Shown here in pieces: positions 18,100-27,501 of a DNA stretch of 64,000 nucleotides. Below the pieces are notes generated by a model that saw only the letters and a program-made list of their open reading frames with translations, made no database searches and was not told the origin of the DNA. The position numbers were made by a program, and so were the translations under genes. The stretch's first letter is position 1; each line of letters begins with the position of its first letter. This DNA comes from an uncultured Pelagibacteraceae bacterium (GTDB lineage Bacteria; Pseudomonadota; Alphaproteobacteria; Pelagibacterales; Pelagibacteraceae), in assembly GCA_902556505.1 (NCBI GenBank), contig CACDWM010000002.1, positions 62,001 through 126,000 of the forward strand. The letters are read 5' to 3'.

Positions 18100-20495
18100 T
18101 AAGATGCTTTGCCAAAAGGTTTAATGACTAAGATTAATGCTGGCAATAAAGTTAATACCGATAGCATGGCTAATAACATAGCAAGTCCTGTAAACACACC
18201 AAAATAAATTGTTGGGATAAACTTTGATAAAACCAAAATTGAAAATCCAAAAACAATCGTAATTGAAGTGTTTAGTATAGCAACACCAACAGTTGAATGA
18301 CATGTTTTTAATGTTTTGTTGTAATCCTTTACTTTACTAAATTCTTCTTTGAACCTGTAAATATAGTGAATACTATTATCTACTGCTATTCCTATTGTGA
18401 TTGCTGCAATCGTTATCGTCATCATGTCCAAAGGTATTCCTAACAATCCAATTATTCCCAGTATAAAAAAAGCTGCAATAAAATTTGGAACAACACCAAT
18501 TAATGAAAGTTTTATATTTCTAAATAAGATTATGAACATTGATAATATTCCAATCATAACCAATCCCAATGTTAAAATTTGAGATTTAAATAGGCTTTGT
18601 AATAAATTATTAAATAATATTAATACACCTGCTAGTTTGTAATCTTTTTCTTCTAAACCAAATTTATCTTTAAGATCAAAATTAATTTTGTTAATTAAAT
18701 CATTTCTTCTTAAATCTTCCTGCGAGTCTATAATTCTTAAACTAATTCTAGCCTCATTATCTTTGATAGAAAGATAAGGATCGATGATTTCAGTTTTAAT
18801 GCTATCAGGAATTTTAGAGTAAAGCACTCCCATTTCTAAAGTGCCTAAAGGTTTATTGTTGTTTAATTGGGTAGCAACCTCAATAATAGATGAAAAAGAT
18901 AGAACTTTACCAATTTCAGGTAAACTATCTAAATAATTATGAACAGATGTAATTAGATTAATTTTATCTTTCGTAAACCAATACTTTTCATCATTAGTAT
19001 TCTCTTCATCACCCCAATCATCAAACTCGTCATCTTCTCCAGACTTTTTTATTTTTTCTTTCTTTGGAAATTTTATAATAACCTCCAAAGGCGTGGTACC
19101 ACCTAGTTCTTCATCTATAAGCTTCATACCCTTATAAATTTCAGTATCTTTATCAAAGTAATTTATAAAACTATTTTCAACCTCAAGCTTGCTTATTCCA
19201 ACAATACTGAAAATTATAACTATTCCTGTTACTAAGAAAATTGAGTTTTTATTATTAAGAGAAATTTGACCAAGTAAATTTGTGATTTTAGATTTTTGTT
19301 CCTTTTTAACTGAAATATTATTTGTGGGTGCAAAGTTCAAAAGAGTAGGTAGTAAAGTAAATGTAATTATAAATGATGTAATTAAACCAAAAGTCATCAT
19401 CCAGCCAAAATCGATAATAGGTTTTATTTCACTAAAAATTAAAGATAAGAAAGCAAAAATTGTAGTTAGAACAGTATAAAGAATTGGCCAAAACATTTTT
19501 GAGGTTGTTAAGGAAATAATTTCAAAATTATTTTTTGATGGAAAATCTTTTTTAAGTTGAAGAAATCTAGTGCTCATATGAATATTCATTGCCATTGTTA
19601 AAATCAACATTAGTGCAATAAAATTTGATGAGATGACTGTAACTTTCCATCCTATCAATCCAAGTAATCCCATCATTATTATCACAGAAAAAAGACAACT
19701 ACTTATAGGAACTACAATCCAAAGGATGTTTCTAAAAACAAACCATAAAGTAGCAATTATAAATAACAGAACTCCTAAACCAAAAACTATTATATCGCTT
19801 TTGATAAAAGTCATCATATCATCAGCAATCATTGGTATTCCTCCAAGATAAATCTTTCCAACATCACCATAACTTTGAATAACTTGTCTAATTTCTAAAA
19901 TATTCTGATGATTTTGTTTTTTGATTTGATCTTTTATTAGTTCAACTTCTTCTTTTGATTTATTTTCTTTATCTTCTAATTTTTGAGATTGTTTAATGTT
20001 AACAATAATCCCACTAGTTTTACCATTTTCACTAATGACAAAATTTCTAAAAACAGGACTATTTAAAATTTCTTTAAAACCTCGATTTCTATCAACATCT
20101 TCATCTTTTAATGTTTTGAAGCTTTCTAGTCTTTCTTGAAGGGGTGCATCAGAATTATTTAAAAGTGGAATATCTAATAAAGTAATTACACTATGAACCC
20201 AGTCAAGACTTTGAATTTTATATTTTAAACTTAATAAATTATTAATTGATGAATCAGTTATCATTCCCTCATTTGGTGTATAGGTGAGAATTAAAAATTC
20301 TTTAGATCCATATCTTTCGGAGACTTCTTTCAAATAAGCTAAATCTGGGTCACCTTCAATTAATAAGGTTTCTGATGAAGCATCTAACCTAAAATTTTTT
20401 GAATAGTATCCAAAACTTATAATAGCAATAATTAACAATACAAATATTACTTTGGGATTTTTAAGGATATTGTTTTGATAAAAATGAGCTATCAT
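18099..20495 (-). CDS. RND/MMPL-family exporter
   Basis: 798-residue inner-membrane transporter with the RND plan in two halves: one N-terminal helix, a periplasmic domain, then a block of about five helices, repeated. Conserved helix segments include LTMAMNIHMSTRFLQL in the first half and ITIGIAVDNSIHYIYRF (the MMPL-type proton-relay region) in the second. The second periplasmic domain has a very acidic insert, GEDDEFDDWGDEEN, near residues 488-501. Related proteins export lipids, including hopanoids. The substrate here is unknown. It follows dnaB by 21 bases and is coupled to cvpA. Confidence 0.85.
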   Translation of the reverse strand: MIAHFYQNNILKNPKVIFVLLIIAIISFGYYSKNFRLDASSETLLIEGDPDLAYLKEVSERYGSKEFLILTYTPNEGMITDSSINNLLSLKYKIQSLDWVHSVITLLDIPLLNNSDAPLQERLESFKTLKDEDVDRNRGFKEILNSPVFRNFVISENGKTSGIIVNIKQSQKLEDKENKSKEEVELIKDQIKKQNHQNILEIRQVIQSYGDVGKIYLGGIPMIADDMMTFIKSDIIVFGLGVLLFIIATLWFVFRNILWIVVPISSCLFSVIIMMGLLGLIGWKVTVISSNFIALMLILTMAMNIHMSTRFLQLKKDFPSKNNFEIISLTTSKMFWPILYTVLTTIFAFLSLIFSEIKPIIDFGWMMTFGLITSFIITFTLLPTLLNFAPTNNISVKKEQKSKITNLLGQISLNNKNSIFLVTGIVIIFSIVGISKLEVENSFINYFDKDTEIYKGMKLIDEELGGTTPLEVIIKFPKKEKIKKSGEDDEFDDWGDEENTNDEKYWFTKDKINLITSVHNYLDSLPEIGKVLSFSSIIEVATQLNNNKPLGTLEMGVLYSKIPDSIKTEIIDPYLSIKDNEARISLRIIDSQEDLRRNDLINKINFDLKDKFGLEEKDYKLAGVLILFNNLLQSLFKSQILTLGLVMIGILSMFIILFRNIKLSLIGVVPNFIAAFFILGIIGLLGIPLDMMTITIAAITIGIAVDNSIHYIYRFKEEFSKVKDYNKTLKTCHSTVGVAILNTSITIVFGFSILVLSKFIPTIYFGVFTGLAMLLAMLSVLTLLPALILVIKPFGKAS

Positions 20496-20516
20496 TCAAG
20501 CTCTTTATATTGGAAA

Positions 20517-21935
20517 TTAACTTAATTGAGTATCCTTAAATTTTGTAAATCTTTCTTCAAATTCAAGAGTTACATTACCAATAGGGCCATGCCTTTGTTT
20601 TCCAATTATAATTTGAGCTAAATGCGCAACCTCATTCATTTTTGCTTGCCATTCTGCATGTTCAACTGTTGCTTCTCTTGGTTCTTTTCTTTGCAAATAA
20701 TATCCTTCTCTATAAACAAACATTACAACATCGGCATCTTGTTCAATAGATCCAGATTCTCTTAAGTCTGCCAATTGTGGTTTGTGATCATCTCTTTGTT
20801 CTACTTGTCGAGAAAGCTGCGATAGAGCAACCACAGGAACAGAGAGTTCTTTGGCTATTGCTTTGAGCCCTTGAGTAATTTGTGAAATCTCTTGTACTCT
20901 TCCATCTTTATTGAATGTAGTTCCTCTCATTAATTGGATGTAATCAACTACTATCATATCAAGGCCAAATAGCCTTTTAATACGTCTCGCTCTATTACTC
21001 AGTGCAGCTATACTTATTGCTGGAGTTTCATCAATATAAAGGGGCAGTTCAGAAATATTTTTTGATGTTTCTAAAAATTTATCAAATTGATCATCTGATA
21101 TTCTTCCTCTTCTAATATCATTAGAACTAATTCTAGCTTGTTCAGATATAATTCTTGTAGACAATTGTTCTGAAGACATTTCAAGTGAAAAGAATGCTAT
21201 AGATGATTTCTTACCACTCTCTTGTAGTTTTTGAGCAGCATTAAATGCAATATTTGTTGCAAGTGAGGTTTTACCCATTGATGGTCGACCAGCAATAATA
21301 ATTAAATCTGATTGATGTAAACCACCGAGTTTATCATCCAGGTCTCTTAAACCAGTTGGAACACCAACAATTCCCTCTTCATTCTTATAAGCAGCTGAAG
21401 CCATTTCAATTGTTTGTTTCATTGCCTCATCAAATTTTACTAAAGAAGAATTGAAAGAACCTTTTTCAGCTAAATCAAATAATAATCTTTCAGAATTTTC
21501 GATTATAGATTGTCCGTTAGCATCAAGATCATTTAATTTTGCGCTATCAATAGTTTGTTCAGAAATTTTTATTAATTCTCTTCTAACAAACATATCATAA
21601 ATTATTTTTGAATATTCTATTGCTTGCCTAACTGATGTAGAAAACTTTGTGATTTTTACCAAATATTCTGGAACATTTAGATCATCTTTTTCATCTTCAA
21701 AATAATTTTTTAAAGTAATTGGGTTAGCTAACATTCCTTTATAGATAAGACTTTCAACTGCCTCAAATATTTTTTGATGCATTGGATCATAAAAGTTAAT
21801 ACTGGAAATTATTGTATTTATTTCATCAAAAATATCATTGCTCACAAGAATTGATCCTATAACTGCTTGCTCCGCCTCAATATTATTTGGTAACTCTTTA
21901 AATTGATTTTTGACTATACTTAAATTGTTCTCCAT
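20517..21935 (-). CDS. dnaB: Replicative DNA helicase DnaB
   Basis: Hexameric 5'-3' helicase of the replication fork. 472 residues, the usual length: N-terminal domain from NNIEAEQAVIGSIL, RecA-like domain with Walker A IIAGRPSMGKTSLA, Walker B MIVVDYIQLM, and the DnaB-specific SQLSRQVEQR and LADLRESGSIEQDADVVMF. It lies after rplI, a common bacterial arrangement (rpsF-rpsR-rplI-dnaB). No intein or insertion is visible. Confidence 0.97.
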   Translation of the reverse strand: MENNLSIVKNQFKELPNNIEAEQAVIGSILVSNDIFDEINTIISSINFYDPMHQKIFEAVESLIYKGMLANPITLKNYFEDEKDDLNVPEYLVKITKFSTSVRQAIEYSKIIYDMFVRRELIKISEQTIDSAKLNDLDANGQSIIENSERLLFDLAEKGSFNSSLVKFDEAMKQTIEMASAAYKNEEGIVGVPTGLRDLDDKLGGLHQSDLIIIAGRPSMGKTSLATNIAFNAAQKLQESGKKSSIAFFSLEMSSEQLSTRIISEQARISSNDIRRGRISDDQFDKFLETSKNISELPLYIDETPAISIAALSNRARRIKRLFGLDMIVVDYIQLMRGTTFNKDGRVQEISQITQGLKAIAKELSVPVVALSQLSRQVEQRDDHKPQLADLRESGSIEQDADVVMFVYREGYYLQRKEPREATVEHAEWQAKMNEVAHLAQIIIGKQRHGPIGNVTLEFEERFTKFKDTQLS

Positions 21936-22002
21936 AAAATAAATTTACATGAAAATTAATTAAATCAAATTGTAAATTGGTGCTGGGGAAAAAAATGTAT
22001 AA

Positions 22003-22461
22003 TTATTGAATTGTGTCAGCCGAAGAAACATTGACTGTTATTTCAGCATCAACTTCTGAGTGTAAAGAAATTTTAACTTTATATTTACCCAAAGCTTTTA
22101 TTTCTTCAACTGGTTGTATCATTGAAGGCTTAACATCAATTTTGTTTTCCTCTTGTATAAGTTTTGAAATTTCTGTTGGTTTAACTGAACCATATAATTC
22201 ATTATTTTCTGTACTAAGTTTTTTTACAGAATATTCTTTACCATTAATTTTTTCAGCAATTTGAGAAGCTTCTTTTTTCTTCTCGTTATCTTTTTTTGAT
22301 AACTCAGCTTTAATCTTTTCTACTTCTTTTATATTTTCCTTTGATGCGTATAGAGCTTTTTTATTTGCTATTAAAAAATTTCTGGCGAATCCTCTTTTAA
22401 CATCTATTACCTCACCAATAGATCCAATTCTTTTTACGTTTTCTAACAAGATTACTTTCAT
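22003..22461 (-). CDS. rplI: 50S ribosomal protein L9
   Basis: Large-subunit protein L9, 152 residues. The N-terminal domain MKVILLENVKRIGSIGEVIDVKRGFARNFLI carries the L9 signature (G-x2-G-x2-V-x-V-K-x-G-Y/F-x-R-N-x-L). A charged linking helix (KAELSKKDNEKKKEA) and a C-terminal domain follow. Third gene of rpsF-rpsR-rplI, 1 base from rpsR. A 67-base gap separates it from dnaB, which may have its own signal, though I see no clear promoter. Confidence 0.96.
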   Translation of the reverse strand: MKVILLENVKRIGSIGEVIDVKRGFARNFLIANKKALYASKENIKEVEKIKAELSKKDNEKKKEASQIAEKINGKEYSVKKLSTENNELYGSVKPTEISKLIQEENKIDVKPSMIQPVEEIKALGKYKVKISLHSEVDAEITVNVSSADTIQ

Positions 22462-22462
22462 T

Positions 22463-22735
22463 TTATATTAATGCTAAGTTTCTAGCTCTTTTGATTGAAA
22501 GAGATAGCTCTCTTTGTTTTTTTTGAGATACATTTGTAACTCGTGAAGGTAAAATTTTACCATTTTCTGATACATATTTTTTTAAAAGTTTTATGTTTTT
22601 ATAATCCACTTCAGGAGCTCCTTTTGCTGACAGTGGACAAGTTTTTTTAAACTTATATTTATTTGGTTGAAAAATACTTAATTTTGCAAAGTTGCTTTGT
22701 TTACCTTTTTTATTTCCACTTTGTCTTTTTGGCAT
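22463..22735 (-). CDS. rpsR: 30S ribosomal protein S18
   Basis: Small-subunit protein S18, 90 residues with the basic N-terminal tail ([15 protein letters not shown]) and the core [19 protein letters not shown] followed by [20 protein letters not shown], which matches the S18 signature. It contacts S6 in the 30S platform, consistent with the overlapping upstream rpsF (1-base overlap of stop and start). Confidence 0.96.
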   Translation of the reverse strand: MPKRQSGNKKGKQSNFAKLSIFQPNKYKFKKTCPLSAKGAPEVDYKNIKLLKKYVSENGKILPSRVTNVSQKKQRELSLSIKRARNLALI

Positions 22736-23088
22736 TAGTTTTTAACACTTTCTTTTTTTTCGGTATCTTCTTTTTTTCCAAAATAACTTGTTTCTAAATC
22801 AAATTTTTTTACTCTAACTGTTAAATATCTAAGTAATTTTTTATCAATAGCCTCATTTTTTTCCAACTCTTCAATTACATTTCCCTTACCTTTTATTTTA
22901 AAGTGTATGTAACTTCCTTTTTTATTCTTTTTGATAAGATAAGATAAGTTTAACAATCCCCAGTTTTCAGTTTTAACAACCTCCCCATCATTTTTTTCAA
23001 CAATTTTAGAATATTTTTCCGTTAATTGCTTTAATTCACTTGGTGAAGTATCTTGCCTAGCAATAATTGTATGTTCGTATAAATTCAT
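22735..23088 (-). CDS. rpsF: 30S ribosomal protein S6
   Basis: Small-subunit protein S6, 117 residues: [13 protein letters not shown] start, [20 protein letters not shown] (the W/L-x-Y-x-I-x-K-x-x-x-G-x-Y S6 pattern) and RYLTVRV. A Lys/Glu-rich tail follows. First gene of the long minus-strand run; a TATAAT box lies about 32 bases upstream. Confidence 0.95.
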   Translation of the reverse strand: MNLYEHTIIARQDTSPSELKQLTEKYSKIVEKNDGEVVKTENWGLLNLSYLIKKNKKGSYIHFKIKGKGNVIEELEKNEAIDKKLLRYLTVRVKKFDLETSYFGKKEDTEKKESVKN

Positions 23089-23120
23089 TTAAGTTCTTTA
23101 ATAAAAAGTGAGGATATACT

Positions 23121-23126
23121 ATTATA
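23121..23126 (-). promoter_or_regulatory. Candidate -10 box of the rpsF operon
   Basis: On the minus strand these bases read TATAAT, the sigma-70 consensus, about 32 bases before the rpsF ATG in the 87-base divergent gap with fabD. A -35 at 17-base spacing (minus-strand TTTAAC at 23149-23144) matches only half the consensus. In DNA this AT-rich such a box can arise by chance, so the assignment rests on position in a divergent gap. Confidence 0.35.
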
Positions 23127-23175
23127 AAAGTTCAATTACAATAGTTAAAAAGGCAAAATAATTAGTTTTTTTTAT

Positions 23176-24102
23176 ATGTTTTCAGTAATTTTTCCAGGTC
23201 AAGGATCTCAAATAGTGGGAATGGGAAAAGAGTTTTATGATAAATTTAATAGTGTAAAAGAGCTGTTTAAACAGGCAGATGACAAATTAAATTTTCCTAT
23301 TTCTAAGCTAATTTTAGAGGGTCCAAAAGAAGAATTAGATTTAACAGCTAATACACAACCAGCAATATTTTTAATTAGCTATTCAATATTTAATGTTGTG
23401 AAAAATGAATTTAATTTAGATTTAAATAAAGCAAAATATTTTGCTGGACATTCTTTAGGTGAATATTCAGCTTTATCATGTGCAGGATATTTAGATTTTT
23501 CAGATACTTTAAAAATATTAAGAATTAGAGGAGATGCTATGCAAAACTCTGTGCCTAAAGGGCAGGGAGGAATGGTTGCGGTATTAGGCTCAACAGTTGA
23601 AGTGATTGAAAAGATTTTGACAGAACAAAAAGAAAACTTCAAAGCACAAATTGCGAATGATAATTCTGAAGGTCAAATTGTTTTGAGTGGAAAAACAGAG
23701 GATTTAGAAAAGCTAATTCAAATTTTAATAGATAATTCAATTAAAAATATTAAACTTCCTGTAAGCGCACCCTTTCACTGTGAATTGATGAATAATGCTA
23801 CAAAAATTATGAAAGAGGAGTTAAATAAACTTAATTTTAAAGATGGACAAAATAAATTAATTTCTAACGTTACTGCTAATGAGATTAAAGATCCAGATGA
23901 GCTTAAAAATCTCTTGATTAAGCAAATAGAGAATAGAGTGAGATGGAGAGAAAGCGTGATTAAAATGATAGAAAATGATGTAGACCATTTTATAGAAATT
24001 GGACCTGGGAAAGTTTTATCAGGTTTGGTAAAAAGAATTAATAGAAATGTAAAAATTAATACAATTAATTCTAAAAGTGATCTCGAAGGTCTAAAAATAT
24101 GA
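23176..24102 (+). CDS. fabD: Malonyl-CoA:ACP transacylase
   Basis: Loads malonate onto ACP for fatty-acid synthesis. 308 residues, with the N-terminal FPGQGSQ motif, the nucleophile elbow AGHSLGEYSAL (Ser near residue 93), and the catalytic histidine in VSAPFHCELM near residue 200. First gene of fabD-fabG-acpP-gmk, and the fabG start overlaps its stop by 4 bases (ATGA). Confidence 0.95.
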   Translation: MFSVIFPGQGSQIVGMGKEFYDKFNSVKELFKQADDKLNFPISKLILEGPKEELDLTANTQPAIFLISYSIFNVVKNEFNLDLNKAKYFAGHSLGEYSALSCAGYLDFSDTLKILRIRGDAMQNSVPKGQGGMVAVLGSTVEVIEKILTEQKENFKAQIANDNSEGQIVLSGKTEDLEKLIQILIDNSIKNIKLPVSAPFHCELMNNATKIMKEELNKLNFKDGQNKLISNVTANEIKDPDELKNLLIKQIENRVRWRESVIKMIENDVDHFIEIGPGKVLSGLVKRINRNVKINTINSKSDLEGLKI

Positions 24103-24836
24103 ATGATTTAAAAGGTAAAAATATTATTGTTACAGGTGCCTCAGGTGGGATTGGAAATTCTATAATTGAAAAATTAAATAAATCAGGAGCAAATATTTTA
24201 GCCTCAGGTACAAGAATAGAAAAACTTGAGGAACTAAAAGGTAAATATGAAAATATTAAAATATTAAAGTTTGACATTTCTCAAAGCCATAAAATTGAGG
24301 AGTTTATTGAAAACGCAACCAAAGAACTTGGTGGCAGTTTAGATTGCATAGTTAATAATGCAGGTATTACCCAAGATAATTTAGCAATAAGGATGAGCCT
24401 AGATGAATGGAAAAAAGTAATTGATGTTAACCTAACATCAACTTTTTTAATGAGCAAATCAGCAATCAAAAAAATGCTTAAAAATAAATCTGGAAAGATT
24501 ATTAATATTACCTCAGTTGTTGGACATACAGGTAATTTAGGACAGGCTAATTACACTGCTTCTAAAGCAGGTATAATTGCAATGTCTAAGAGTTTGGCAA
24601 TAGAATATGCTAAGAAAAATATAAATATAAATTGTATTTCACCTGGTTTTATAAAAACAGCTATGACAGATAAATTAGATGACAAATTTAAAGATGCTAT
24701 AATATCAAAAATTCCTTCTGCCCGACTAGGAGAGCCAGATGATATTGCAAATGCTGTACTTTTTTTATGCTCCAGTCACTCAAGTTATATAAATGGAGAA
24801 ACCTTGCATGTTAATGGAGGCATGTATATGGCTTGA
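24099..24836 (+). CDS. fabG: 3-oxoacyl-ACP reductase
   Basis: NADPH-dependent ketoacyl-ACP reductase of the short-chain dehydrogenase family, 245 residues. Seen: TGASGGIGNSI cofactor loop at 12-22, NNAG near 88, the catalytic Ser of INITSVVGHTGN, Y-x3-K in YTASKAG, and the family-typical PGFIKTAMTDKL and C-terminal NGETLHVNGGMYMA. Coupled to fabD by a 4-base overlap and followed by acpP. Confidence 0.94.
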   Translation: MNDLKGKNIIVTGASGGIGNSIIEKLNKSGANILASGTRIEKLEELKGKYENIKILKFDISQSHKIEEFIENATKELGGSLDCIVNNAGITQDNLAIRMSLDEWKKVIDVNLTSTFLMSKSAIKKMLKNKSGKIINITSVVGHTGNLGQANYTASKAGIIAMSKSLAIEYAKKNININCISPGFIKTAMTDKLDDKFKDAIISKIPSARLGEPDDIANAVLFLCSSHSSYINGETLHVNGGMYMA

Positions 24837-24884
24837 CAAAATAGGTTTTTAAACTAATAAGAATTTATAACAAAAAGGATCAAT

Positions 24885-25124
24885 ATGTCAGAAGACGTTT
24901 CAAGCAAAGTAAAAAAAATTGTAGCAGATCACTTAGGTATCGATGAAGCAAAAGTAACTGAAGAGTCTAGTTTTATAGATGATTTAGGTGCTGACAGTTT
25001 AGATACAGTTGAATTAGTGATGGCTTTTGAAGAAGAATTTGGATCTGAAATTTCAGACAGTGAAGCTGAGAAAATTTTAACTGTTGGAGATGCAGTTAAG
25101 TTTATCGAAGGAAAAGCTAACTAG
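24885..25124 (+). CDS. acpP: Acyl carrier protein
   Basis: 79-residue acidic carrier protein. The phosphopantetheine site is Ser38 in [18 protein letters not shown]. Length, acidity and motif are standard. A good Shine-Dalgarno (AAGGA, 24875-24879) precedes the ATG, in line with high expression. In many alphaproteobacteria fabF follows. Here gmk starts only 8 bases downstream. Confidence 0.97.
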   Translation: MSEDVSSKVKKIVADHLGIDEAKVTEESSFIDDLGADSLDTVELVMAFEEEFGSEISDSEAEKILTVGDAVKFIEGKAN

Positions 25125-25132
25125 AAATTTTA

Positions 25133-25765
25133 ATGCCATCAGAAAAAGATGGAGTAATGATAATCTTATCTTCTCCTTCCGGAGCAGGTAAAACAACATT
25201 GGTCAAAAAATTATCAGATAAAGATAATTTTGAAATTTCAATATCACATACTACCAGACAACCCAGACCTAATGAAAATCAAAATGAAGATTATTTTTTC
25301 GTTGATGAATTGAAATTCAAAAGGTTAATAAAAAATGAAGAGTTCCTTGAATATGCAAAAGTTTTTAATAATTTTTACGGAACAACAAGAACACCAGTAA
25401 TAGACAAGTTAAATAAAGGTAAAAATGTTCTTTTTGATATTGATTGGCAGGGAGCTGATCAAATAAAGAATAAAAAATTAGATTATAAATTAATTACTTT
25501 TTTTATACTTCCACCGAGTAAAGAAGTTTTGTTTGAGAGATTATCTAAAAGACACGCAAGTGATAAATTGATAGCTGAAGAGAGAATGAAACAATTTGAA
25601 AGAGATGTTTTGCATTGGATAAATTATGATTATGTAGTTATAAATAACGACTTAAATGAATGTTATTTAAAAATTACAAATTTGATTGATGCAGTTATAA
25701 ATAATGGCTCTAAAGATTACGACTTAGATTATATTAGAAGCCATGTTGAAAAATTAACTTATTAA
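25133..25765 (+). CDS. gmk: Guanylate kinase
   Basis: Phosphorylates GMP to GDP. 210 residues with the P-loop [15 protein letters not shown] near residues 13-27, the GMP-binding [11 protein letters not shown] near 39-49, and [14 protein letters not shown] near 101. An internal ATG (base 25157, giving MIILSSPSG) is an alternative start, but the upstream ATG is kept because it lies just after acpP. The 3' end overlaps convergent rsmA by 12 bases. Confidence 0.94.
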   Translation: MPSEKDGVMIILSSPSGAGKTTLVKKLSDKDNFEISISHTTRQPRPNENQNEDYFFVDELKFKRLIKNEEFLEYAKVFNNFYGTTRTPVIDKLNKGKNVLFDIDWQGADQIKNKKLDYKLITFFILPPSKEVLFERLSKRHASDKLIAEERMKQFERDVLHWINYDYVVINNDLNECYLKITNLIDAVINNGSKDYDLDYIRSHVEKLTY

Positions 25766-26539
25766 ATTCTCATACTCACAAGTTAGTTTATAATAAGTGT
25801 CTAAACTTAAATTTTGTGGTCTTAAATTTAAATCAATTTTAAGTTTATCTAAAATTTTTCGATCTCCATTAAAAATTTGATTAAAAGGTTTTTTTAGCAT
25901 TTTTCTTTTTTGACTAAAAAATATTCTAGTAATTTTTTCTAAATTTTTTGGATCTTTAATTTTTATGAAATTTTTTTTTGGATAAAAAAATAACAATGAA
26001 CTATCTATTTTTGGTTTTGGTGAAAAAGCACCAGGTTTAATATCGCATATTTTTTTTATATTAAGTTTCCAATTACTAATAATTGATAATCTTCCGTAAT
26101 TTGAAGTATTGAATTCTGCTATTATCCTATCAGCAACCTCTTTTTGGAACATCAAAACCATGGATTCAAACCAAAAGTTTTCTTTTAAATTAACAATCCA
26201 TTTACTTAGAATTTCAGTTGAAATATTATAAGGCAAATTACCAAATACTATTACTTTATCTTTTGAGAGCACGGTTTCATCTAAGTCAAGAATATCTTGA
26301 TTAATTATCTTTATTTTATTTTTAAAATAACTTTCAAGATTTTTTGCAAGTGTATTGTCTTTCTCAATAACTATTAATTTGTTTGGATTATTTTTAAGAA
26401 TAAATGAAGTCAAATTTCCAGTTCCTGGACCGATTTCAATTATATTTTTATTTTTTATAGATGTTACTTTAACGATCTTTTCTAAAATATTTCTATCAAC
26501 TAAAAAATTTTGGCCTAAACTCTTTTTTGCTTTAATCAA
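25754..26539 (-). CDS. rsmA: 16S rRNA adenine dimethyltransferase RsmA (KsgA)
   Basis: Dimethylates two adjacent adenines in the 3'-terminal helix of 16S rRNA late in 30S assembly. 261 residues: [11 protein letters not shown] at 4-14, SAM motif [17 protein letters not shown] near 34, and catalytic motif [12 protein letters not shown] near 99. The start overlaps pdxA by 4 bases (ATGA), keeping the widely conserved lptD-surA-pdxA-rsmA order. Confidence 0.95.
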   Translation of the reverse strand: MIKAKKSLGQNFLVDRNILEKIVKVTSIKNKNIIEIGPGTGNLTSFILKNNPNKLIVIEKDNTLAKNLESYFKNKIKIINQDILDLDETVLSKDKVIVFGNLPYNISTEILSKWIVNLKENFWFESMVLMFQKEVADRIIAEFNTSNYGRLSIISNWKLNIKKICDIKPGAFSPKPKIDSSLLFFYPKKNFIKIKDPKNLEKITRIFFSQKRKMLKKPFNQIFNGDRKILDKLKIDLNLRPQNLSLDTYYKLTCEYENLIS

Positions 26540-27501
26540 TTTTTATCCAAAAATAAAAGTGAATTAATTAAGCTTAATGGATTTGATTTATTTTTACCCA
26601 TCATTTTTTCATTTGGACCATGGTCAGGGGATACTCTTAAAAATGGCAAACCTAACGTAATATTTATAGCATCATACTCAAATAATGTTTTAATTGGAGT
26701 TAAAACTTGATCATGATACATTCCCAATATCACATCAAACTTTTTTCTATTTTTTTTTAAAAAAATTGTATCCGCTGGATATGGTCCATAAACTTTTATT
26801 TTTTTATTTTTCAAAAATTTAATTGTAGGTTTTATTATTTTTTCATCTTCATTAAATTTTTTGATACTTTCACAGTGTGGATTAAGACCTAGAACAGCAA
26901 TTTTAGGCTTAATTTTAAATCTTTTTATATAAAATTCATTAATTAGTAAGACTTTTTCAGCAATAACTTTTTTATCTATTTTTTTTGCAACAGAACTAAT
27001 TGGCAAATGTGTTGTAACAGGACACACAGATAATTTTTTATTATAAATTAACATCGCATTTTTTTTTACTTTAAATTTTTCAGATATAAATTCAGTAACA
27101 CCTAAATATTTCCTATTAAAAAAATTTTTTTTTACAATTGGACCATTGATAAGTTTATTTATTTTATATTTTTTTAAAATTTTAAATGCAATATTAAAAC
27201 AATCAGCAATATACATATTTGATTTAGATGAAATTTTTTCAAAAGGATGGTTAGTTTTATACTCTACATTTAATACATTTATTGATCTATTATCCAACTT
27301 TTTATCAAGAAAGTTTTTTAAATTTAAGGTTTTGATTTTTCTATTTATTTTTAATTTTTTCATTTGTAATTTAATTAATCTTATTGAAGCAATCAAAATT
27401 AATGGATGCTTTATATTTAATTTTTTAGTCGACTTAAAAAAGATCTCTAAAAAAATACTATTAGGTTCTCCAGCTATTATTAATATTGGTTTATAATTCA
27501 T
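26536..27501 (-). CDS. pdxA: 4-hydroxythreonine-4-phosphate dehydrogenase
   Basis: NAD-dependent metalloenzyme of DXP-dependent pyridoxal phosphate synthesis. At 321 residues it is near standard length. Seen: AGEPNSIFLE near the N-terminus (usually G-E-P-x-G), INGPIVKKNF, PVTTHLPISSVAKKI, LGLNPHCES, GPYPADTIF, GMYHDQVLTPIK and a C-terminal SPDHGPN segment, which include the metal-binding histidines. It starts 11 bases inside surA. Lys-rich and AT-biased but all key motifs are kept. Confidence 0.92.
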   Translation of the reverse strand: MNYKPILIIAGEPNSIFLEIFFKSTKKLNIKHPLILIASIRLIKLQMKKLKINRKIKTLNLKNFLDKKLDNRSINVLNVEYKTNHPFEKISSKSNMYIADCFNIAFKILKKYKINKLINGPIVKKNFFNRKYLGVTEFISEKFKVKKNAMLIYNKKLSVCPVTTHLPISSVAKKIDKKVIAEKVLLINEFYIKRFKIKPKIAVLGLNPHCESIKKFNEDEKIIKPTIKFLKNKKIKVYGPYPADTIFLKKNRKKFDVILGMYHDQVLTPIKTLFEYDAINITLGLPFLRVSPDHGPNEKMMGKNKSNPLSLINSLLFLDKN

